A stretch of 64,000 nt of DNA from Pagrus major (GCF_040436345.1 NC_133238.1:10418150-10482149), one strand, 5' to 3'. Positions 1 to 12,203 are shown, numbered from the stretch's first letter. The notes: generated by a model from the sequence alone, not told the origin. Numbers and translations: made by a program.

Positions 1-882
1 TATGACCAACTGTTACTGCTATAAAAGGGACTACATCTTCACCTCTTCACCTGAGAATGTAATTATTAGGTGCGTAACAAATGTTAGCAGTGAAGCTAAC
101 ATTAGCAAATAACTCAGGTACTGTTAGCTAACTTACTAGCTTAATTTAACTTAATTAGAGGCGTCATAGCAAGAGTTTTATCAACTTCTCACGTAAAAAC
201 TTTTTAACAATTTGAACTTCAGAACTCACTCAAATGTTAAGACAATGTGTTGGGTTTGGTTGCTCAGAGAAAAACAGCCATTTTCCATTTGTTTTCGTAG
301 CAGAAGCATTTCGTTTAGTCTTGTTGATGGGAAGGACCCCCGCCGTCAAACACGGACGTTGCTATGGTGACACTGAAGGGGCGGGACTAACGTTGCTGTG
401 GGCGAATACGATTTGTTGGCTGAGAAGCTGCGTCAATTCACCCGAAACGATACCGGAAGCTGACCACTCTACCTTCATAATACAATCACAAACTACTAAC
501 ATAATGTGTTTTACTGCTTTTTGCTTAAAAACGTGCACTGAAATTTCATCATATGAATTTAAATTGTGTATACTATTACAATATTAGTCGATATATTTAC
601 CGTTTTCACGCTAATGCACTGTATTTACACTCGCCCGTGACTTTATTTTGAAAGTCATTACCGGATCTGTCTATTTCAGTATAGCTACCTTGATAAGCCC
701 TTATCAAACTGTCCTGAACAATACAGTACATGATTATCGACACTCAGAGGGCCTATGTTTGATTTTCAGACCTCGTATATCTGCTGCATGGCAGGTGCTT
801 TTCATTCTGATCAGATATGCTGCCTGAGGTGTGGACCCAGGCACCTATCTTGATGAGGAAAAAAAGGAACCAGTCTGACACC
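1..882. other. Gene-free stretch upstream of the receptor
   Basis: No coding region could be supported. A 117-codon open frame at 234-587 starts with a Cys-x4-Cys pattern loosely recalling a THAP zinc finger. It lacks a convincing continuation and is probably chance or a decayed repeat. The receptor promoter presumably lies in the last few hundred bases, but no TATA box or other core element was recognised. Confidence 0.5.
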
Positions 883-3800
883 ATGAAAAAAGTTGGACTT
901 ATTGGGGTGCTGCTGTTATCACAGGTGAGAAAATACATGTTTAAATGTGGAAAGATCTTAAAGAGAGCAAGTAAATTATTGTTTCTTTATTCGCAGGCAA
1001 AGTCGTCATCAGGGTGTCATCCTCATGGTCATATTCTGAAAGAAGAGGAAAAGTGTATGAAAGATCTGCTACTTTTAAATTCATACAAAGCAACAGGTGA
1101 GTAAATACATTGTGAGTTTTGGATATTTTGTGTAACTAAATGGTTTTATATTGTTGAATAAGTCAAGATATCTCTTCAGTGAACATTTGCATTAAAAAAA
1201 TGTTGGTGATCTCTGATGTGAAAGGAAATCTTTGAATAAAGTCTCTTTAACTTGTGAAATTTGATGCAATGTTCTAATGACACCTAGTGGCCGTATAGTA
1301 TAATGCACCCTGACATCCAGAGGAAAATAAAAACTTGTATTTGACATAAATATATAAATGTTACATTTAAAGAATTAAGATTAATCCACCATCATTGACT
1401 CTGAAGTTAAAACGTCAAATCAGATCAGTTGTTTTTGTCGTTACCTTTTATAACTTGCATGGACTCAAATGAAACTATAACATTTCTTCCATTTCTGTTC
1501 CATCTTTTAAGAAAACAACATCAGTGTTCACTGTAAGGGAATGTGGGATGACCTGAACTGCTGGCCACCGGCGTCTCTCGGAGAAACCGTCTCTCAGCCG
1601 TGTCCGAAACATGAGTTTTTCAGCTCAGAAGGTGAGATTCAACACATGCACTCCCATTTGACACCCATTATCTATAACACATTGCACCGGTTAATTATTG
1701 GCCAGGAAACAGATTTGTTTATTTAAGGAGCTGAGACAGCTTCTCCCTCTCAGGCTCTCTATCCAAACATTCAGCCATAATAAACCTGTGTACATAGAGA
1801 CACCAGGAAACACATTGGAGTGCTAAATTTACATTGGTAGATGAGGGTGATAGATTTCATAATAATTTATCTGAAGAACCGGAGGTTTATATAAGCACCT
1901 GAAGAGGGAGAGCAACATATTTACTGTCCAGTAAATCCAAGCTTGTAAACACAGATTGACATGTATCATTATATTATTGTTCTGTGTGAGAACAATGGCA
2001 GACAGGTGATTGTGTTGCTGTTTTGCAGGCAAAGTGCATCGCAACTGCACTGCTGATGGCTGGACGGACCCGCTCGTGCCACATGAAGACGCATGTAGCT
2101 ACACTTTCAATGATACGCTTCAGTTTTTTGGAGAGGTTGGTGTTAACTAATAAGCATTCAGTATGTGTGGTTTTTCCATCACTCAAGCTTTATCTATTAT
2201 TTTCATGCATGCTTACAGGATTAGTTCAACATTTGCTGGAATATGTTGTTTCACTTTTTTGCTGAGAGTTGGATGAGAAGATTGATACCAAACTCGTGTA
2301 TGTTGGCTGAATATGAAGCATGAGCCAGGAGGCGATTAGCTTAGCTTAGCTTAGTGTAGCAGAAGGAACAGCTAGCTTATCCCTGGTCAAAGAAAACACC
2401 TACCAGTACCCCGAAAGCTACTAGTTAAGACGCTATGTGGCCTTTTTTTAACTCATACACAAACAGAAATATAAAAACTACAGGTTGTAGTTTTCTGGGA
2501 GTTAAATGGTGGCATTATTTTTTTCTGGCCAGCAACCACGCAACCGTAACTTCCTGTTTTTAAATGTAGTCTTTTTTAAACAAGTACGCTACAACATGTT
2601 AATTGGTGACCTTTTTGGTGCTAGCAGTCACATTTCTTTTATCCTTGGGCTCAGCTAAGCTAGATGTTTTCTGCTCTTAGCATTTATGCTAAGCTAAGGT
2701 AATAGGCCAAAATGGTCCAAGTGCGGACCTCATGTCTTGGGACAGATCTTTGGGTCAATGGCAGGAGAGAAGGCTACACATATGTGAGATGCACGCACAC
2801 AGCCACAAAAGTATAAGAGCAAATAGGCTACTTGCTACTTTTATGGCTAAGCTAACTGCTTCTCTCACAGAATGAGAGGTTAGCTGTATCCACTGTGTAA
2901 AAAAATCAGCTTTAAGTGAAATAATTGTCAAACAAAGAGTGAAATGTTCCTAAATATATAATTTAATCCACAGTCTGTAAGACTATGAAGACTTTTGTAA
3001 CCAACATTAGCTTTTTAACGTTAGCAAGATGCATTTCTTTCACACCTTACATACAACAAGATTAAGCTTGCTTTTTAACTGACAAAAAAAATGCTACATT
3101 TACGCTACGTAAAGTCTTAGTCACTTTTTAAAAACAAGACCATTTCCATGCAGACCTGGGGCTACCATAGCAGCTAACTCATCTCCAATCACCTGCTAGC
3201 TTTAGCTACAAATTTACAGTTAATTCATGGCAGCGGTGTCAATCTTCTCCTCTAACTCATTCCTTTCCCCCAATTAATGAAAAATTAATACTATAGTTTA
3301 GTACATAGAGTCTAATAGATGTTATGGAGGAAGATGTAAATAGCTGACATTCTTTTAAGTCTAGACTTGCCCCCTAATTGCCCATTACACCTTTGGCATA
3401 TCACCAAACTCTTGAAATAAATGAGATATCTGACCCCCATAAGATCTGTCTCTGGACTACACTCACTTCAGGCCAAGTTTCTGTCTTAAATACTTGAGTC
3501 TGAGCCAGATCCTGGACTGAAGTACTGCATATATAGTGAGAAAATACTGTCAGCAACTTAGCATCAGCTAAATGGTGCATATGTTACAGATCACTGTGAG
3601 CAATAAACTTTCCTGTAGGCTTCTCAGGGCCCTGCATGGTTGCCATTGAAGGGAAATGGTAGATATATTGTTAAATCATGCTGTCTTTGAGGTGATAAAG
3701 TGATGTTATCTTTTTATTTGATTAGTCCTCAGATTCCCATTTGTATTTCTCCTACGTGAAGACCATGTACACAGCTGGATACACACTCTCCCTCATCACT

Positions 3801-6800
3801 CTCACCATCGCCATCACCATATTCTGCATGTTCAGGTGAGAAACAGTCTCTCTTATCTCGTTCGCTCTCCTTGTGAAATGCAGGTTTATGAACTCTCTGT
3901 GCATTTTTCTTCAGAAAGCTGCACTGTACAAGGAACTACATCCACATCCAGATGTTTATCTCCTTCATCCTGAGAGCCATCTTCATCTTCATCAGAGACT
4001 CTCTGCTGTTTACTAATGAAGAGCTCTACCACTGTGAATACTACCCGGTGTGAATGGCCGAACGCTTTCCTATCCTACTCTTCCTCTGATGATTAGATGC
4101 TCACTTTGGTCTGCTACATACATACATTATACATTTAGCAGCTCCTCATGAAAAAGACGCAGCTGTTCACCTGTTAAACAAGTAACAGGAAGGCAGGATG
4201 GATGGTCGATGGACATATTGCAAGTGTCTGAATAAAAAACAAGATGACATGTTACAGCTGTGCTAGCAGCTCTGCTAGGCTTTACTTTGGTGCTAAGGTG
4301 CCTTAAGCAAAATGCTAACTGTAGCATGCTAACATGCTCATGTTTACCAAATTTACCCTCTTTATTCAGCCTTATTTGCTAAAGGCAAGGTACAGCTGAG
4401 GCTGTTAAAATTGCTGTTAGCTTAGCAGGTATTTAGTCATTAAAAGTTATGTAATAAATATGTAAGAACATGTCAACTTCATACTCAAAACAAATGGGTG
4501 GCGCATATCACTGGAGTAACCACCAACTGCTTCTAACTGTAGCTGCTGTTAGCTAGTTAGCTCGGTTAGCTGTGCAGCTAGTGGTCTAGTTGAGCTTTAT
4601 ACCGCTAGCACAGTTAATCCCGGACCAGATTGGCCGGTGCTAGCTGGTTAGCATGCTAACTTCAGTAGATCTTCTATGCAACACAAGACGTAATTATCAT
4701 AATGTCAAAACTGTTACTTCTGTACATTTTAGTGATAATTTTAGTTTATTTTCTGATTGTTTTCAACTAAAATCTTACATATTGCACCTTTTATATGTCA
4801 GTCTGCATCATCCAAAAAAGCTGAATGTTTGATGCAGTAAAAATGTTCTCCCACAAGATGGCGCTGGTCAACTTCATTAGGGGGTGCCTGATTAACTCAC
4901 CTCCTCTCCTCTGCTCAGGTGGCATGTAAGGTGGTGCTGATGTTCTCCAACTACTCCATCCTGGCGAACTACAGCTGGCTGCTGGTGGAGGGTCACTTCC
5001 TCTTCACCCTGGTGAACCGCTCCTTCTTCTCCCTGAAGAAACACCTCGCCTGGTACATCATCCTGAGCTGGGGTAGGGAACCAGGTTAACACAAATCAAG
5101 CGCACCTTTGCACATACTCACCTCAGTAAAGGCAATGCTGACTCTGCAGCTGTTCAGATTTGACAGTGATGCGTTTCATCACACAGGCGTACCGTTGATT
5201 GTCATTATCTGCTGGGGGTGTGCCAAGTTTTTTTATGAAGACGAAGGGTAAGAGTAGAAATCTGTTTCATTTGTTCATTTGCAGTAACGAGATTATCTAA
5301 GTGTCTGATTTTAAAATTCTCTCTTATGTCTTTGACAAAGCTGTTGGGAAACCAGGACACATCTGTGGATTTGGTGGATACTTCGCGTGCCAGTTCTTCT
5401 GACTATATCTGTAAAAAAAAAAAAAAAAAAAAAATCTCTCCTACTTCTTTGTTTAAACATTATTTAAATTGGGAAACACACATATTCACCTCCTTGCCAG
5501 GCGTTAGATAAGAAGATTGATACCACTCTTGTGTCTGTCCATTAAATAAGAAGCTACAGACAGCAGTGGTTAGCCTAGCTTAGCATAAAGATTGGAAACA
5601 GGGGGAAACAGCTAGCCTGGCTCTGTCCAAAGTTAAATAAATAAATCTGCTTTCCAGCTAATCTAAAGTGGGCCATGGTGAGGACAGGACTCCAGGAAGT
5701 CACTGCACCCGGACAAGAAATAGTCCGCTCTGTAACCCCCCGCTTAATTACTACTTATCGCTTTTTACACTTGTTATTGTTTGAATTAAATAAACAAGAT
5801 ATAACGTGTTAATTGCGAGCTTTAGTGGTGCTGGTAGATTTTTTTTAATCTTTGCACAGAGTCAGGTGAGCCGTTTCCTGTTTCTGTCTTTGTGCTAAGC
5901 TAAGCTAAGCTAACCGGCTGCATCTTTATATTTAGCAGATATATGCAAGAGTGGTATCAATCTTCTCTTCTAGCTCTTGGCAATAAAGCAAATAAGCTAA
6001 TTTCCCAAGATATCGATCTCACAACAGTAGTGTTGACAGGTTTTAATCGTTTCAGATGAATCTGGTGTTTTTCTTGGGCATTTTGAGGATACTGGTGGGG
6101 AAACTCAGAATGTCAGACGCACAGAGGAATGAATTCCATCAGTATAAGTGAGTAGTGATCACACCATGCTGTTGTTGCACTGCCATACTGTATACGTATC
6201 AAGCCTGGTCTTTGAGGAATGGCATAAGAGAATAAAGATTTTTCCCATTTGCTTTGTTTATCCAAGTAAAAGTATGTTTTTTTTGCTTTCACCAGGAGGC
6301 TGATCAAATCCACATTTTTCCTGGTGGCTCTGTTTGGTCTGCATTACATCCTGTTTGTCTTCTTACCTGTTGAAGTGAGCAGTTCAGTGTTTAAGATAAG
6401 GACCTTTGCAGAGCTGGCTCTGTCATCCACACAGGTAGATTGTGACAAGAGATAAAAAAAAACTGTCAGTCAACTCAGAATGACAAAACTACACTCACCG
6501 TCCCGTCTCTCCTCACATCTCTCAGGGTTTCGTGGTGGCCGTGCTCTACTGCTTCATGAACGGAGAGGTAAGAGCCGGTTAGCCAATTAGAGGCGATACA
6601 TCTGGTTTTGAAAGTGTAGCTTCAGTTGGGGTTCAATGACGTGTACATTTCCAGGTGCAGCACGAGCTTCAGAGGAGGTGGAGGAGATGGAGGCTGACCC
6701 GGCACCTCCCCAGTCGGCGCCGGCAGCATCACGGCTCCATCAGCCACAGCGGGTCCCCTCACACGCAGGTCTCGCTGCTGCCCTGCTCTCCAGGCAGCCC

Positions 6801-6840
6801 GGCGACCAGTGGACTCCCGGTGGATACCGTGGAGATGTGA
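883..6840 (+). CDS. Class B1 (secretin-family) GPCR, GHRH-receptor-like or secretin-receptor-like
   Basis: Predicted Gs-coupled seven-helix receptor for a secretin/GHRH-type peptide hormone at the plasma membrane. Thirteen coding exons join in frame: 883-924, 997-1096, 1512-1631, 2029-2135, 3726-3835, 3915-4047, 4919-5072, 5187-5247, 5341-5410, 6056-6147, 6296-6434, 6526-6567 and 6655-6840, giving 451 aa. Intron phases and the 92-bp and 42-bp exons are typical of the family. The start at 883 has a good context (ACCATGA) and opens a signal peptide, [14 protein letters not shown]. The ectodomain has six cysteines at about 34, 55, 64, 78, 94 and 110 and the [13 protein letters not shown] core, with a possible N-glycosylation site at 50. 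TM1 begins near 132. [10 protein letters not shown] marks loop 1/TM2, Cys207 and the CW at 277-278 are the expected loop disulphide region, and [16 protein letters not shown] marks TM7/helix 8. The tail is basic and then Ser/Pro-rich, ending VEM. The position matches human SCTR, but loop and TM3 features ([19 protein letters not shown]) resemble fish GHRHR-like receptors as I recall them. Class B1 is certain; the ortholog is not. A 66-bp in-frame upstream extension from 817 is less likely. Confidence 0.9.
2250..3268. repeat. Family C foldback repeat in receptor intron 4
   Basis: The left end reads GAGAAGATTGATACCA and the right end carries its inverse (GTCAATCTTCTC), so the copy has terminal inverted repeats. 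The interior contains TTAGCTTAGCTTAG and a hairpin-like AGCTAGCTTA block. The same ends and interior recur at 5468-6009. It looks like a non-autonomous DNA transposon common in fish. The copy is long and diverged, so nested insertions are possible. Confidence 0.6.
4230..4440. repeat. TTAGC-rich dispersed repeat fragment (family D)
   Basis: Contains AGCATGCTAACATGCTC and several GCTAAC/GTTAGC blocks. These resemble the pair at 18.6-19.3 kb and the copy at 35.96-36.15 kb. It lies in receptor intron 6 with no coding content. Confidence 0.4.
4480..4794. repeat. Family B foldback element in receptor intron 6
   Basis: Interior matches the copies at 20919-21215 and 23975-24294: GTTAGCTAGTTAGCTC, GCTGGTTAGCATGCTAAC, CATAATGTCAAAACTGTTA. 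The right end is CTTACATATTGCACCTTTTA. The left end is degraded, so the start is approximate. Confidence 0.65.
5413..5434 (+). repeat. A22 homopolymer beside a splice donor
   Basis: Twenty-two consecutive A residues begin at the third base of receptor intron 9, directly after the GT donor at 5411-5412. The run is probably slippage-prone and may vary between individuals. Confidence 0.95.
5468..6009. repeat. Family C foldback repeat filling receptor intron 9
   Basis: The left part reads TTGGGAAACACACATATTCA then TAAGAAGATTGATACCACTC. The right part reads GAGTGGTATCAATCTTCTC then AAGCTAATTTCCCAA, an inverted repeat of the left. The interior has AGCTTAGCATAAAGATTGG and GGGGGAAACAGCTAGCCTGG. The copy occupies most of the 645-bp intron (5411-6055), leaving about 46 bp before the next acceptor. 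Confidence 0.75.
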
Positions 6841-7071
6841 TTCAAGCTAGGATCGGCTCATTTTCTCTCTCCTTGTCGATACGTAATGGATTCTGGCTCA
6901 GTGCTGACAGACGAGTCCACAACTGCGGCTTAAGTGTTTAATAGAGTCGTACTGTTAAATGCATATTTTTCTAAATCCTGAAGTGTTTCTATTTGATGAC
7001 ATAAGGATGTAGTTTTCGAGCAGAGACCCAAAATAGAGGCTAGTTCTTAACAGGTTAAACTTTATAACTAA

Positions 7072-7281
7072 TTAAAGGGGCGCTGTGTGGTTCTGGAGAA
7101 GACATTCAATCCCAGGATTTTAATCTTTACAATATTAATGAGGTCATAATACAAATTTAGAAATATTCATTTTTTTCCATAAGTGAATAAACAAGCTGTT
7201 CTCAGAGGAAAAACTGTCCCAGAACACTGTTTGAAGCTAGAAAGGTGGCAGGGTCCGCCACAAATAAACAAATATGAATAG
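7072..7281 (-). repeat. Family A element, truncated, reverse orientation
   Basis: Begins TTAAAGGGGCGCTGTGTGG and carries GGTGGCAGGGTCCGCCACA, the inverse of the family A core. The other terminus is missing. It lies between the receptor and the convergent dbi gene. Confidence 0.7.
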
Positions 7282-7674
7282 TGTATCCTACATTTCCCAT
7301 AGTGCAACTCAAAAACAAAGTGAAGTCAACACACTGATCCGAACGTCTGCTGCCAGATCGGACTGACTTTAAAAAAGCCCAATCAGTGCCTAGAACCTGC
7401 CCGATGGTCAGAGAGTAGCCCGATTTTTAATTTATCAGGTCCGCCTAGCTACAACTAACAAAGGTTATAATGGTCAGTTAGCACTGAAACCGTTTTAGGA
7501 AGCGGTTGATTCAAGTGTATTATCATTTTCTAACTTGTTGGGTTTTGGCTTTGTTGTTAGAGAACAACAGAAACAAAGTCTGAGGCCCAAAGGACAATAT
7601 TCTTGATAGCTCTTCCTGTACACACAGGCTCAGTGTTGAAACGCTTTGTGTGAAAATATACATTGTATTTGCAC

Positions 7675-7950
7675 TTAAAGGAAAAGTTCGCCTTTTTTTA
7701 GAAACACATTTATTTGTTTTCTTGGAGAAACAACATTTCTGTATGCTATAGATGAAGCTCGAGACAGCAGGTGATTAGCTTAGCTTAGCTTAGCTAAGCG
7801 TGTAGAGTGTCAAAAGATAGGCAGATTGTTTTACCTTGTGACAAGCCAGGTGACATCCCTGCTTCCACTTTCTTTGCTAACTAAAGCTAGTCCCCTGCTG
7901 GCTCTAGCTTCATATTTAGCTTTGCAAACATACACAAGGCTCCTGGCCAA
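7675..7950. repeat. Family C fragment abutting dbi 3' end
   Basis: Begins TTAAAGGAAAAGTTCGCC and contains GATTAGCTTAGCTTAGCTTA, as in the other family C copies. The right terminus was not found. It ends about 20 bp beyond the dbi stop codon, so it probably supplies dbi 3'UTR sequence. An AATAAA on the minus strand at 7714-7709 lies inside it and could be the dbi poly(A) signal. Confidence 0.5.
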
Positions 7951-7970
7951 AATGTTGACGTAGAGAAACT

Positions 7971-9538
7971 CTATAGATCGATTCCATATTTTTCCTTCAG
8001 GTCCTCAACCAACTTAACATAGGCAGCCTTTGCTTCATCTTTGGATAAGCCTGTTGGTTTAGAAATGGGAACAAAACAAACAAACCAGAAACAATCTGTT
8101 AATTCATGTTAATGTAAAAAAACATCCATATTTATGCTTTTTTAGACATGGTGACAAATGTGTTAACATGTTTAAAATCATCTTGCTCTATATGTTCATG
8201 TTACACATAGTTTTTCATGCAACCGTCCTTCGTAGATTGTTTTATGTTTTTTTGTTTAAAGGTCAACTCCACCAATTTTTAACACATTAAAGTGTGTTTA
8301 CAGGTCTTGAGGAGCACTACTGCATATGTGAAAAAAGTAGCATAAAGCCTTTAGTGGCTCCAGAGGAAGCTGCATGTAATCTGATAAAATGCCTCAAGTG
8401 ACTGAGTTGCATTGTGGGTAAAGGAGGCGGCAGGTATTGAAAAGGAAGAAGAATGTGTGGAATAATAAAAGGTGATATTTCTGGTTCTGCTGCAGATCAT
8501 GACCGTCCATGGTGAATGCAATAGACCAGTGGACTGCTTTTCAAAACCTGGCGCCTACATTACCCACAATGCAAGTTCGCCACTGAGTGACATCACTGGA
8601 GGCAATTTATCAGATTAAATGCAGCTTCCTCTGGAGCCACTAAAGGCTTTATGCTACTTTTTTCCACATATGCAGTATGACTCCCAGCGACCTGTAAACA
8701 CACTGCAATGTGGAAATTTGCCGGAGCTACCCTTTAAGTTGTATAAATTCGTACCTTTCTGTTTGTTCCATGCATCCCATTTAGTTTTTCCTGGTATGTC
8801 GAAAAACCCTGGACGATCTGTGGATGCAAAAGCAACCATCAATATTTGGGCTTCCAAACAGATTTTTAGTTTTGTTATTTGTTCTTATTCAAACCACCTG
8901 TAAACAACAGGAGCCATTAGATGGCACACAATCAAATAATGTTTCTGTCTCTATGAATGTAAAAAGAAAATAAACAGCTTTGTATAAACGTATCAGTACT
9001 GCCATCGTTACCATAATGACACAACCTGTCGGACCTCATTCTTTTCTTCCACCACACCCTACTGACTATTCTTTGTTTGTACCAGTACAACACAACCCAG
9101 AACACATCACTTCCTTATTAACACTACAGTGTTGAAAAACCTTAGAAAACTCACCGAAGTCAACATCCCCCACTGTGCCTTGCTTATACAGACCATATAA
9201 AGCTCTTAATTCGTCATTGTCTGGCCTTTGTTTCAGCACCTTCGCCTCTTCTACTGCTGTTTCAAATAATTCCTGGTGGGATAAAAAGAAAATAGCTGAG
9301 ACAGAAATCTTGTCAAACTGTTCAAATGTGTCAAATCCAGCACTACTTAGACTCAAACAATCAGCCTCATCAATACATGTACATACACATGGAGCTAAGA
9401 ATTGAGATTCCTGCTCTGTAACAACTTCTGTACAGTCTGTGATACGTCAACGCATGTGAGACATAACTTAATAGTACCATAAATCTTTGATGCAACATTG
9501 TATGAATGGAGGCTGAAATTTAATAGTACTTACTGTCA
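7971..9538 (-). CDS. dbi: Acyl-CoA-binding protein / diazepam-binding inhibitor
   Basis: Small cytosolic protein that binds medium- and long-chain acyl-CoA esters and buffers and delivers them. In vertebrates its processed peptides also modulate GABA-A signalling. Four coding exons on the minus strand join in frame: 9538-9533 (Met-Thr), 9272-9155, 8817-8755 and 8050-7971, encoding 88 aa, the usual family length of about 86-90. Visible landmarks are [17 protein letters not shown] (helix 1), [15 protein letters not shown] (the YGLYKQ acyl-CoA-binding signature), [21 protein letters not shown] (the KWDAW core) and [14 protein letters not shown] (the last helix). All splice sites are GT/AG and phases match. 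The first exon contributes only two codons; its position rests on an in-frame ATG followed by a strong donor, GTAAGTA. The gene converges with the upstream receptor and is in tandem with steap3. A long inverted-repeat element sits in intron 3. Confidence 0.95.
8256..8737. repeat. Long inverted-repeat (foldback) element, family E, in dbi intron 3
   Basis: The left arm, about 8256-8420, is the approximate reverse complement of the right arm, about 8566-8737. Matching blocks include TTTAGTGGCTCCAGAGGAAG against CTTCCTCTGGAGCCACTAAA, and TGCATTGTGGGTA against TACCCACAATGCA. The outer ends are TTAAAGG and CCTTTAA. There is no coding content, so it reads as a MITE-like non-autonomous element. Confidence 0.85.
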
Positions 9539-12203
9539 TGACGGCAGTGAGAAAAAGACACACCTCGCAGCTGCTGCTCAACTCACTTCCCAGTTTTTCA
9601 GCTCGCCCAACTCGTTCTACAGCAACAAATTTTTTGTCAGCGGGAAAATAAATAGTGGGAGGTAGCTTTGACAGTGTCAGTGAGGACGTGATGTTTTTTT
9701 CCCACCCTCTGCTGTATATTGTGACGACCCACACCTCCTAGTTTCCTGTGTTGCTCTGCAGGAGTCACGGTGGGTCGTCAGACAAACGGCTTGCACCTGA
9801 GGAAGGGAGGAGCCAAGCACATAAGAGAGCAACTCACCCAGATTGTGCTCTCTTGCTGGGCAGCCTCTACCTCGTACCATGGCTTACACTCACACATACA
9901 CTAACCTTCAGACATGCCTACAGTACTGACTGCTAAATGCTTGATACTTTGATCAACAACATATCATCATAAGTGTGTTACTTCTAGCTAATTCTGGCTA
10001 AAGTAATACAATTTCACACACTAACAAATGTTGCAGAGGACAGGTTACTGTAAAACTTCAAGCTTTTTTACACATTTGACAAGAAATGATCAGTTTTTAA
10101 AGAATATAAAGATGGTATGTGACCAGATTGAAAAACCTTTATGTAAAAAACCTGTTAATGTTTGCTGTGATAGAGCAGCATGAAGAAAACATGTCTCAGA
10201 TTGCGCACTGAGCTCATATTCATGGCTTTGGGAGACAATGGAGATATGACCGTCCACCACAAGATGGCAGCACCCACACATCTAATGAGCCTGACACATA
10301 CTAACAAAACATCTTCACATTAAGACATGAAATACAAGAGTGAAAAAATGCTGTAGAAAAGTGATTTATTCTATGTTCTAGAAATTTCAATTTGAAATCA
10401 GTACAATAATTCTTTTGTTGTAGGACACTTTTCATACTATAACACTTTAATATAGATTGAAAATCATTTATCAGCTAACAGAATCATCTTTGGTAAGAAC
10501 ACACAAATCTGACAAAATACAAACTCATAACAAAACAAAAAATTGCAGCAAACTGTTGTTTGATCATGATGAAAACAGAACGTTCAGTAACGTTATATTT
10601 ATTTATTTTTTAAATCAAATATGTACTAATGGGTGCTTATCAGCAGGCCATTTCTGTACACCACAAAAAGTATAGTAACCAATAAAAAGAAAAACACCAG
10701 TGGTAGTTTTCTTCAATTCTGTAAATACTTCTCTCGTGTGTGCTACACGATGCAAACCAACACGTAGCAGCCGAGCGTGGCAGCTACAGCAGCAGCAGTT
10801 TCCAATTGGCACATAAACAACACCTGAGTAAGGGACTGTAGAGAAATTATTAGCCAGGAAGTGTACGAAGAAACAGGGAGGATATTGTCTTTTTTTTTTT
10901 TTTGGTAGTTTATTTATATCTTACGTCTGCCTTTCCATGAAAGATATATTATTTACAAAATGAGTTTGAAATTGTTAAATAAAAAAGATGGCTTCATTTC
11001 CTGCCATGCTTCCTAAAGGGACATTTTGCTTATCAACATCTAGACTGGCCTTTAGTGCCATGTATAAACAAGTCTGGTGCAGTTGTGGCATGGCTAATAT
11101 TAGCCGAGTTAGCTTCACCCTCTTTATTTCCCTTGCGGTTTCCGAGGTAGAGGGTTTGTCAGACTCAGTAAGTCACAAAACAATCCACCATGGCTCCCAA
11201 GAACGTCCGCACACTTCGCCGTTAGCTTGCTTGCATGATTGCGCAAGGAATCATGGGTAAACTATCATCAATTTAATGTGCAATAAATGTATTTTTTAAC
11301 AAATGTATCTTTGCTAATATTATGTTGGATTCCCGTCTAATAGCATAATTGTTGCAGACGTAATATGGTTAAATCAGGGTGTGTCATCTTTTTGATAATA
11401 TATAACAAAGTTGTTTTCCTTCAAAGAAGATATAAATAATGTTGATGATTGTCTAGATTTTTTAAATAGAGAAACCCAACTTCCTGCACCAATTATTTTA
11501 ATACAGTCCCTAATAATTTGAATACATTTGACAGCATATCTAACTTCCAAAGTTTTGTAAAACAAAATGTAGAAATAGAAGGAAACACTGATGTCACATT
11601 AGTGAAAAACCTCGTAACAGATATAAATAACATGAAACCATGTCAGTTCTAATTGTAACATATGGACAAAATACAAGGTTGAAGGCTGGCTGACTAAAAT
11701 CTGCTGCAGTCTTGAAGCGCACGCAGGAGGAAAAGGAATGCAAAAGCCAAGAGGAAGTCTACTTCTGACGATTAGAGTGAAGAAATCTTATTTCAAAAAC
11801 TACTTTGAACTTACAAAACCCAGTTGTGCTGCTTCAGTTTTAGTCTTGAAGTCTTCAGCAGGTTCATTTCCAAGTGTAACAGTGACTGGTTTGCATAAAT
11901 TAAACCAGAAGCTAACATTGTTCAGTTCAAATAGAGTAACAACACGTAACAATAAATTAAAAGTAAAAATCAAAAGTTACCAACTACATACTAACGACGC
12001 ATAGTGCAATAAGGTCGACTAAATATCTCTGAGGAGCTACCGGCTAATTTGTTCAAAATCTCTCAACGAGCCTTAGAGATGAGCCATCAGTACATTCAAA
12101 GACTGTATAAATCATTTATCTTCTGTGCGAGTGTGGTTCTGGTGTTATATTCATGACCGCACACACAAAAAGAGCTCTACTTCCACACCTTTCTCTGCCT
12201 TTC
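9539..12203. other. Gene-free interval between dbi and steap3
   Basis: Holds the dbi promoter side (just above 9538) and the steap3 3' flank. No frame has a protein I recognise; open frames are short and unconnected. TMEM37, expected between the receptor and dbi in mammals, was not found here or elsewhere in the window. Confidence 0.5.

Noticed and set aside
234-587. 117-codon open frame starting Met-x3-Cys-x4-Cys, recalling a THAP domain
   Set aside because: No further THAP landmarks (the later Cys-x2-His and the C-terminal AVPTIF-like box) were seen, and no flanking exon could be joined.
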